Source: an uncultured bacterium
GTDB taxonomy: Bacteria; Bacillota; Clostridia; Lachnospirales; Lachnospiraceae
Direction: 5' to 3'
Assembly (NCBI GenBank): GCA_905214855.1
Contig: CAJMNU010000027.1
Span: 1-15,753 of the forward strand
DNA: 15,753 nucleotides
This document shows positions 6,483 through 10,980 of this stretch, in pieces. Numbering within the stretch: position 1 is the stretch's first letter; each line of letters begins with the position of its first letter. The notes under the pieces were generated by a model, which ran no database searches, was not told the DNA's origin, and saw only the letters and a list, made by a program, of their open reading frames with translations. The translations under genes and the position numbers were made by a program.

Positions 6483-7004
6483 TTACTTCTTTTTAACATC
6501 AGTGAATTTAAGCTCAACCGGTGTAGCACGGCCAAACATTTCAACCTCTATCGTGATGCTCTGTTTGTTCTCGTTGATGGACTTGATATCAGCAACGGTT
6601 CCCTCCCATGTGCCGGAAATAACAACGATCATATCGCCCACTTCAAAATCAGCCTTTGGTGCTGAATTTGGAATGGCATACAAAAGTTTCTGCATTTCCT
6701 CTTCTGTCAGCGGAACCGGCTTGGATCCCGGTCCAACAAATCCGGTAACTCCACGCGTATTGCGCACAACATACCATGTCTCGTCATTCATGATCATACG
6801 AATCAAAACGTAGCAGGGGAATAACTTACGGGTTACTTCCTTTTTCACTCCGTTCTTGATCTCAACCCCTTCCTCTGTAGGAACGGATACCTCTAAAATC
6901 TGATCCTGAAGTTTACGATTCTCTATTGTCTTTTCAATATCCACTTTTACTTTGTTTTCATATCCTGAATAGGTATGAACTACATACCAACTTGCCTCTG
7001 ACAT
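6483..7004 (-). CDS. nusG: Transcription termination/antitermination factor NusG
   Basis: NusG binds RNA polymerase and modulates pausing, termination and coupling to translation. The chosen start gives 173 residues. The N-terminal NGN domain includes WYVVHTYSGYENKVK (about 6-20) and FPCYVLIRM. The C-terminal KOW domain follows after FEVGDMIVVISGTWEGT. The open frame extends 32 codons upstream, but the ATG at 7004 has GAGGG eight bases before it and matches the family start MSEASWYVVHTYSG. It follows secE after 16 bases and precedes rplK, the classical order. Confidence 0.97.
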   Translation of the reverse strand: MSEASWYVVHTYSGYENKVKVDIEKTIENRKLQDQILEVSVPTEEGVEIKNGVKKEVTRKLFPCYVLIRMIMNDETWYVVRNTRGVTGFVGPGSKPVPLTEEEMQKLLYAIPNSAPKADFEVGDMIVVISGTWEGTVADIKSINENKQSITIEVEMFGRATPVELKFTDVKKK

Positions 7005-7020
7005 TGCATCACCCTCGCCT

Positions 7021-7224
7021 TTACAGAATCTTACTGAGCCCAAACTGGAATACAAAATCCAGTGCTGCAATGATCGCCGCCAACACAACAGAAACTGCAA
7101 TCACAGCAATTGTTTGCTTTGTAACTTTATTCTGGTTTGGCCAGATGATCTTATTGAACTCAGCCTTGACGCCCTTGAAAAAACTTTTTTTAGGAGCTTT
7201 TTCATTTTTCACTGTTTCACTCAT
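7021..7224 (-). CDS. secE: Preprotein translocase subunit SecE
   Basis: SecE is the small essential membrane subunit of the SecYEG protein-export channel. The 67-residue protein has the single-span architecture usual in Firmicutes. A charged N-terminal part contains the conserved amphipathic FFKGVKAEFNKIIWPNQNKV (about 15-34). One transmembrane helix follows (about 39-60). GAGG lies about ten bases upstream of the start. The gene sits between rpmG and nusG in the standard gene order. Confidence 0.95.
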   Translation of the reverse strand: MSETVKNEKAPKKSFFKGVKAEFNKIIWPNQNKVTKQTIAVIAVSVVLAAIIAALDFVFQFGLSKIL

Positions 7225-7257
7225 ATATTCACGTCCTCATTCTAAAAGCAGATACAA

Positions 7258-7407
7258 TTACTTTGTTTCTTTATGCATGGTATGTCTCTTGCAGAATCTG
7301 CAATACTTTTTGGTTTCCATTCTGTCAGGATGATTTTTCTTATCCTTAGTCATGTTGTAATTTCTCTGCTTGCACTCCGTACATGCCAATGTAATTTTAA
7401 CGCGCAC
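7258..7407 (-). CDS. rpmG: 50S ribosomal protein L33 (zinc-binding form)
   Basis: A 49-residue protein starts at a GTG codon (7407-7405), with GGAGG eight bases upstream. It reads [18 protein letters not shown] and ends with [15 protein letters not shown]. The paired cysteines C9-x2-C12 and C36-x2-C39 make it a zinc-binding (C+) L33. L33 is a small large-subunit protein near the E site. Its position directly before secE-nusG is the usual one in Firmicutes. Being short and GTG-initiated, it is easily missed by gene finders. Confidence 0.95.
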   Translation of the reverse strand: MRVKITLACTECKQRNYNMTKDKKNHPDRMETKKYCRFCKRHTMHKETK

Positions 7408-7489
7408 GACTTCCACCTCCACTTAAATAATCGTTGTCATCTTCAGTCTTTGTTTTTTGAGCATAAAAAAAAGACCTAAGTTCTTCCAT
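7397..7489 (-). CDS. Candidate 30-codon leader ORF overlapping rpmG
   Basis: Starting at an ATG only about five bases downstream of the predicted rpmG transcription start, a 30-codon frame begins [12 protein letters not shown]. It runs through the rpmG Shine-Dalgarno sequence (encoding SGGGSRAR) and stops 8 bases inside rpmG in another frame. It has an acidic middle (TEDDND) and contains a T8 run (7471-7478). There is no clear ribosome binding site, so it would be a near-leaderless message. It could be a coupled leader peptide or chance; no function is recognised. Confidence 0.25.
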   Translation of the reverse strand: MEELRSFFYAQKTKTEDDNDYLSGGGSRAR

Positions 7490-7499
7490 TCGCCCGTCC

Positions 7500-7528
7500 A
7501 CTATATCATATTTTATGTAGAGCGTCAA
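7500..7528 (-). promoter_or_regulatory. Strong sigma-A promoter of rpmG-secE-nusG-rplK-rplA
   Basis: TTGACG (7528-7523) and TATAGT (7505-7500) are separated by 17 bases on the minus strand. The predicted start near 7494 gives a leader of about 87 bases before rpmG. No terminator is visible from here to the L10 leader, so the five genes form one transcription unit. Confidence 0.88.
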
Positions 7529-7577
7529 GATTTTTTTCATTTTTTTCGCTTACCTGTTTTTTCATATCACCTACAGA

Positions 7578-8243
7578 CTATCTCCATCCGCTTCCAATAC
7601 AGATTGTCAATACATACACTTTTTGAATACCTGCTTTCTTTAAAGCCAATGTACATTCTTGGGCTGTCGCCCCTGTTGTATAGATATCATCCACCAAAAC
7701 AGCACATGATACTCTATCTGTTCTTTTGAGATTTTCAAATGCTCCTTTTAAATTTCTTCTCCGTTCTGTTGGAGACAGGTTTTTCTGTGGATCTGTTTGT
7801 TTTCTTCGAATTAAAAGATCCGTACAAACCGGAATATTCCACTCTTTTCCAAGTTTCTGTGCCAAAACCTCTGCCTGATTGAATCCCCTCTCCCAACGTC
7901 GTCTAGGATGAATTGGAACTGGCACCAGAATATCAGGACAGATTCTCTGTATCTTATCCGTATAACGCATAACAATTTCATCTGCATAAAAATCCAGATA
8001 TTCCCTCTTATTCTTGTATTTAATACCTGCCATAGAGCGACGTGCTGTTTCTTCATAATTGACAAGAGCAAAGCCTGCTTCAAATTCTTTTTTCCAACGA
8101 ATACAATCTATGCAGTATTCCTGTCGTTCAGAATCAATCTCTTTCCCACATTTTAAGCACACAGGTTCTTTCACAAAATGAAGTTTGCCCAGACATTCAG
8201 GACAGATCTTCTCTCCTGTTGGATATACGATTTCATCACACAC
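7578..8243 (-). CDS. ComF-family phosphoribosyltransferase-like protein (start uncertain, likely 5' frameshift)
   Basis: ComF-family proteins have N-terminal zinc knuckles and a type I phosphoribosyltransferase domain. ComFC itself is needed for DNA uptake in competence, and homologues occur in non-competent bacteria. Cysteine pairs ICPEC and CLKCGK...CIDC are visible within the first 50 residues. The PRPP-binding loop is VLVDDIYTTGATAQE (about 184-198). The only canonical start in frame is the GTG at 8243, inside what should be a conserved CPVC knuckle. The open frame continues upstream encoding LIYPRRCPVCDE, as in other ComF proteins, with no ATG, GTG or TTG. A well-placed GTG with AAGGA upstream (8310) lies one base out of frame. 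I infer a one-base difference in the 5' end (natural frameshift or sequence error). Confidence 0.85.
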   Translation of the reverse strand: MCDEIVYPTGEKICPECLGKLHFVKEPVCLKCGKEIDSERQEYCIDCIRWKKEFEAGFALVNYEETARRSMAGIKYKNKREYLDFYADEIVMRYTDKIQRICPDILVPVPIHPRRRWERGFNQAEVLAQKLGKEWNIPVCTDLLIRRKQTDPQKNLSPTERRRNLKGAFENLKRTDRVSCAVLVDDIYTTGATAQECTLALKKAGIQKVYVLTICIGSGWR

Positions 8244-8358
8244 AGGACAACGTCTGGGATAAATGAGATTTAAGATACATTCTTTTTTATTTAATTTGAT
8301 CTGCTATCACCCTATTCCTTTTTTATTTTCCTTTTCCGTATTTTATTTCTCTTATATC

Positions 8359-8369
8359 TCTTATTAAGA
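8359..8369. promoter_or_regulatory. Palindromic operator copy 1 at the comF transcription start
   Basis: TCTTATTAAGA is a perfect 11-bp palindrome around a central base. It spans the transcription start predicted from the promoter at 8373-8401. With copy 2 it also forms 12-bp inverted arms (CTTATTAAGATA at 8360-8371 and its complement at 8387-8398). The regulator is unknown. Confidence 0.5.
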
Positions 8370-8372
8370 TAT

Positions 8373-8401
8373 ATTTTATCACATTTTATCTTAATAAGCA
8401 A
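8373..8401 (-). promoter_or_regulatory. Probable sigma-A promoter of the comF-family gene
   Basis: TTGCTT (8401-8396) and TAAAAT (8378-8373) are separated by 17 bases on the minus strand. The -35 hexamer overlaps operator copy 2, and the start region overlaps copy 1. This is an arrangement expected for a repressed promoter. Confidence 0.55.
8389..8399. promoter_or_regulatory. Palindromic operator copy 2 overlapping the comF -35 box
   Basis: TCTTAATAAGC differs from the complement of copy 1 (8359-8369) at one position. Their centres are 30 bases apart, about three helical turns, so two repressor dimers could bind on the same face. Confidence 0.45.
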
Positions 8402-8418
8402 CTATTTTAATATAATAT

Positions 8419-8470
8419 ATCCCCCAGGTTCAAAGACAGGATTTTCTTTCCATCTCTAAATCTAGGGGAT
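8419..8470. repeat. Inverted repeat with GC-rich arms between the secreted-protein gene and comF
   Basis: ATCCCCCAG (8419-8427) and CTAGGGGAT (8462-8470) are complementary except for one position, which is a G-U pair on the minus strand. They enclose 34 bases. The stem is conspicuous in an A/T-rich gap. The minus-strand tail (ATATATTATATT) is not a T-run, so it is at best an atypical terminator for the upstream gene. The rest of 8244-8544 holds the comF promoter and operators, with no further gene seen. Confidence 0.5.
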
Positions 8471-8544
8471 AGTACTACCTTTCTTTTTCATGGACATGTG
8501 TATACATACATCTATCTTAATACACAAGAGACTATGCATTCTGA

Positions 8545-9072
8545 TCACTCATCCAACAATTCATACACGATCGTATTGACTTTGCCTTTCTTTGTTACAA
8601 TCTTTAATCTGGTATTGCCTGCCGTATATTGATAGCTCTCATCCTTCTTTTCATAACCAGTTCCATACAGTGTGGTCATATCTTCAAAACTAGATCCAAT
8701 CGTAAGTCCTTCAGGCGTAGCAACCGAATCATCCAAAAGTACCACCTTTCGGATCTTCTCTTTGCCGCCTTCCTCTTCATATGTCCCCAGTTCAAATCCA
8801 TCATATGTATAAATGCGGTCTGTTCCCTTATAGGATTTTCCTTCCTGTTCAAAACAATCCTCTGACTTTGTCAGCGTTTTAAAAACAGTCTCCGCATCAT
8901 CATCCATATGAATGGTAGTCTTCTCGAATGTAAACACCAATCCCATGTCTTCTTTTGTAGTCTCCACAGATGCTGCCGTATTCCAATTCCATGCAAAAAC
9001 CGGCACAGCACTTGCTGTTCCAAGACATGCTGCAAGAATCCCCGTCAAAAGAATTGTTCTTATTTTTTTCAT
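8545..9072 (-). CDS. Small secreted protein of unknown function
   Basis: I do not recognise this 175-residue protein. It starts at 9072 with GGAGG seven bases upstream; a longer open frame to 9141 lacks a start signal. The N-terminus MKKIRTILLTGILAACLG is a signal peptide. It offers either a lipobox-like LAAC (Cys16) or, more likely, signal peptidase I cleavage after VPVFA (about residue 28). The mature part is acidic and rich in beta-type segments. One half carries YTYDGFELGTYEE and VVLLDDSVATPEGLTIGSSF. The other carries YGTGYEKKDESYQYTAGNTRLKIV in two pieces, ending in VYELLDE. The pattern suggests a small extracellular or surface domain. There is no catalytic signature. It appears to be monocistronic. 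Confidence 0.8.
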   Translation of the reverse strand: MKKIRTILLTGILAACLGTASAVPVFAWNWNTAASVETTKEDMGLVFTFEKTTIHMDDDAETVFKTLTKSEDCFEQEGKSYKGTDRIYTYDGFELGTYEEEGGKEKIRKVVLLDDSVATPEGLTIGSSFEDMTTLYGTGYEKKDESYQYTAGNTRLKIVTKKGKVNTIVYELLDE

Positions 9073-9116
9073 GTGGATTCCTCCGTTTCCTTTTGTCTTT
9101 CTGCCTGATCCATTAT

Positions 9117-9150
9117 TACTATACAACACCTCTTGCTGCATTGTACAGTA
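9117..9150 (-). promoter_or_regulatory. Candidate promoter and inverted repeat upstream of the secreted-protein gene
   Basis: TACTATACAA (9117-9126) and TTGTACAGTA (9141-9150) are inverted copies with one mismatch. On the minus strand they contain a -10 like TATAGT (9123-9118) and a -35 like TGTACA (9147-9142), 18 bases apart. This may be a promoter with a built-in operator, or a weak promoter whose symmetry is chance. Confidence 0.4.
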
Positions 9151-9209
9151 GGGTCATCATTCTGAAAGGAAATTGTAAGAAAACCAACTTTTATGAAAGA
9201 AAATCTTTT

Positions 9210-9358
9210 TTGACACTCCCCACAGCTAAAGCAGGGGGATTCTTGCTTCAACCACTACTGCATTGGCTGATACCATTCGGTATCTCAATGTCTTACACAG
9301 TGTCCACAAGCTAGATTATACTGTTCCCGTATGCCCTACGGTGCAGTCTTATATTTAT
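9210..9358 (-). ncRNA. Putative omega-RNA scaffold and right end of the IS605 element
   Basis: The 149 bases after tnpB fold well on the minus strand. Hairpins are CCGTA/TACGG (9341-9327), an extended stem CATTG/CAATG enclosing GATACC/GGTATC (9290-9261), and the terminal CCCC/GGGG hairpin (9238-9218) ending GAGTGTCAA. In IS605 elements such 3' regions are processed into the guide RNA of TnpB, with the guide taken from the flank just beyond the right end. Here the guide would begin AAAAGATTTTC. The RNA role is inferred from the family; its 5' end, probably inside tnpB, cannot be placed. Confidence 0.6.
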
Positions 9359-10456
9359 TTATACTGACCGCATTTGCAGTCCTTTATTCAAGATGTTCTT
9401 GCTTGCGTTGGTATCCCTGTCATGCACTGTATGACAGTCCGGACACTCCCATATTCGCACTGCCAGATTTTTTACCAGTGGATTCTTATATCCACAACAA
9501 GAACAGGTCTGACTGCTTGGATACATAATCGGTACTTTTACAACATCATTCCCATACCATGCAGCCTTATATGCAAGCATATCAAAGAACTTACTCCATG
9601 ACGCAGAACCTATGTGCTGTGCCAGCTTATGATTACGCATCATATTTTTTACTTTCAAATCTTCTATACAGATTGTTTGGTTTTCACGAATCAGTATCGT
9701 TGATTGCTTTTGTAAAAAATCGTTTCTCTGATTTGTAATCTTTTCGTGGATTAAAGCAACTTTTACACGTTGTTTATTACGATTGTTTGAGGCTTTTTGT
9801 CTGCGTGACAGTTTACGCTGTTCACGTAGGAGCTTACGCATGGACTTCTCAAGATATCTGGGATTTGGCACAACATTTCCGTTACTGTCCGAGTAAAAAT
9901 CTTTGATGCCTACATCAATGCCAATGCAGCCACCCTTGTTTTGTACTGGCTGGGGTTCAAACTCCACATTTAAAACCGCAAAATACTTGCCTGTTGGAGT
10001 ATGCTCAATCGTCACGTTGTTGATTTTACCAACTTCCATAGACTGGCGTACTTTGACCAATCCAAGTTTTGGAAGTTTGATGTATCTTCCCATGATACGG
10101 ATATTATTCCCTTGGTTTATTGTCCGGTATGACTGGTGGCGGTTATGCTTGCTTTTAAAGATTGGGTGTGCAGCACGTTTCTGAAAAAAGTTCACAAACC
10201 CTCTGTCTAAATCACGCAGAGACTGCTGTAACGCAATAGAATCTACCTCTTTAAGAAATGCAAAATCTTCACACTTTTTAAGCTCGGTCAGCATAGCCGA
10301 AGTCTGAGCATAGCCAATCTTATTGCCATCCTCATAGGCTTCCTTACGCATAGCAAGTCCTTTGTTGTAGATGAGTCTGCAACAGCCAAATGTCTGATGG
10401 ATTAGATTTTTCTGTTCCCTGTTTGGGTAGATTCTAAATTTGATACCTTTTTGCAT
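9359..10456 (-). CDS. tnpB: TnpB, RNA-guided RuvC nuclease of IS605 family
   Basis: TnpB is the compact ancestor-like relative of Cas12 that cuts DNA guided by an omega-RNA from the element's right end and helps retain the element. The 365-residue protein is full length. It has the N-terminal helix-turn-helix start KFRIYPNREQKNLI, and a complete RuvC core. That core consists of Asp181 in GIDVGIKDF, Glu265 in ICIEDLKV, and Asp348 in HDRDTNASKNI. An intact zinc ribbon (C318-x2-C321 and C338-x2-C341) separates the last two. Its ATG overlaps the tnpA stop codon by one base (TAATG), which suggests translational coupling. There is no sign of decay, in contrast to tnpA. Confidence 0.96.
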   Translation of the reverse strand: MQKGIKFRIYPNREQKNLIHQTFGCCRLIYNKGLAMRKEAYEDGNKIGYAQTSAMLTELKKCEDFAFLKEVDSIALQQSLRDLDRGFVNFFQKRAAHPIFKSKHNRHQSYRTINQGNNIRIMGRYIKLPKLGLVKVRQSMEVGKINNVTIEHTPTGKYFAVLNVEFEPQPVQNKGGCIGIDVGIKDFYSDSNGNVVPNPRYLEKSMRKLLREQRKLSRRQKASNNRNKQRVKVALIHEKITNQRNDFLQKQSTILIRENQTICIEDLKVKNMMRNHKLAQHIGSASWSKFFDMLAYKAAWYGNDVVKVPIMYPSSQTCSCCGYKNPLVKNLAVRIWECPDCHTVHDRDTNASKNILNKGLQMRSV

Positions 10457-10878
10457 TATCCCTGTTTATCCTTTTGCCTTTGCGATGTTTTCTGATTTTC
10501 GATATACTGCCTGATTACATCAAGCGGAGCACTGCCAACGGTTGATACAAAATAGCTGTTGGTCCACAGTGACGGCATTCTTGTTTTTAATGATGGATAT
10601 TCACTTCTCAAAATCTTTGAAGTATATCCTTTTAATGATTTAACCGCTTTGTGAATACCGAATTGAGGGTCTGCCTCCATGAGTATGTATACATGGTCTG
10701 GCATGATTTCCAGTTCCATGATGTCTACAGGAATATTTGCAGCATACTCAAGAAGAAGTTCCTTTAATCGGGTATCTATTCCATTTGTTAAAATTTTACG
10801 TCTATACTTAGGACACCACACAACATGATATTTGCAAGAATAGACGATATTGTTATTGGATTTATATGTAATATTCAT
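10456..10878 (-). CDS. tnpA: IS200-type transposase TnpA with altered HUH motif (HVY)
   Basis: TnpA of IS200/IS605 elements is a Y1 single-strand transposase that cuts and rejoins element ends as ssDNA. With the start at 10878 (MNITYKSNNN) it has 140 residues, the family length. It carries YSCKYHVVWCPKYRRK and PQFGIHKAVKSLKG, and the catalytic Tyr125 (VIRQYIENQ). The metal-binding HUH motif, expected as DHVHIL, reads DHVYIL (His62, Tyr64) because of a TAC codon. Loss of this histidine should cripple the enzyme. There is no ribosome binding site, and a TATAAT abuts the ATG. The open frame extends 17 codons further to a TTG (10929), so the start is uncertain. Confidence 0.88.
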   Translation of the reverse strand: MNITYKSNNNIVYSCKYHVVWCPKYRRKILTNGIDTRLKELLLEYAANIPVDIMELEIMPDHVYILMEADPQFGIHKAVKSLKGYTSKILRSEYPSLKTRMPSLWTNSYFVSTVGSAPLDVIRQYIENQKTSQRQKDKQG

Positions 10879-10907
10879 ATTATACACTATTTTGAAATCT
10901 AATACAA
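10879..10907 (-). promoter_or_regulatory. Sigma-A-like promoter abutting the tnpA start
   Basis: TTGTAT (10907-10902) and TATAAT (10884-10879) are separated by 17 bases on the minus strand. The -10 box touches the ATG at 10878, so a transcript from here would begin inside tnpA and could serve tnpB rather than tnpA. Confidence 0.5.
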
Positions 10908-10980
10908 GCGTATTTTGTTCCATCTTCAATTACTTGCGTAAATTCGATGGAAGTGTCTTATATAGCTAAAGCAAGGGGTT

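Noticed and set aside
7471..7478. T8 run in the rpmG leader as a terminator
   Set aside because: It lies about 20 bases after the predicted start with no adequate hairpin before it. Only an A/T-rich imperfect hairpin can be drawn around it.
7503..7562. 19-codon frame (starting MKKQVSEKNE) between comF and rpmG
   Set aside because: It runs through the rpmG promoter, is Lys/Glu/Asn-rich as expected from A-rich DNA, and has only a weak ribosome binding site.
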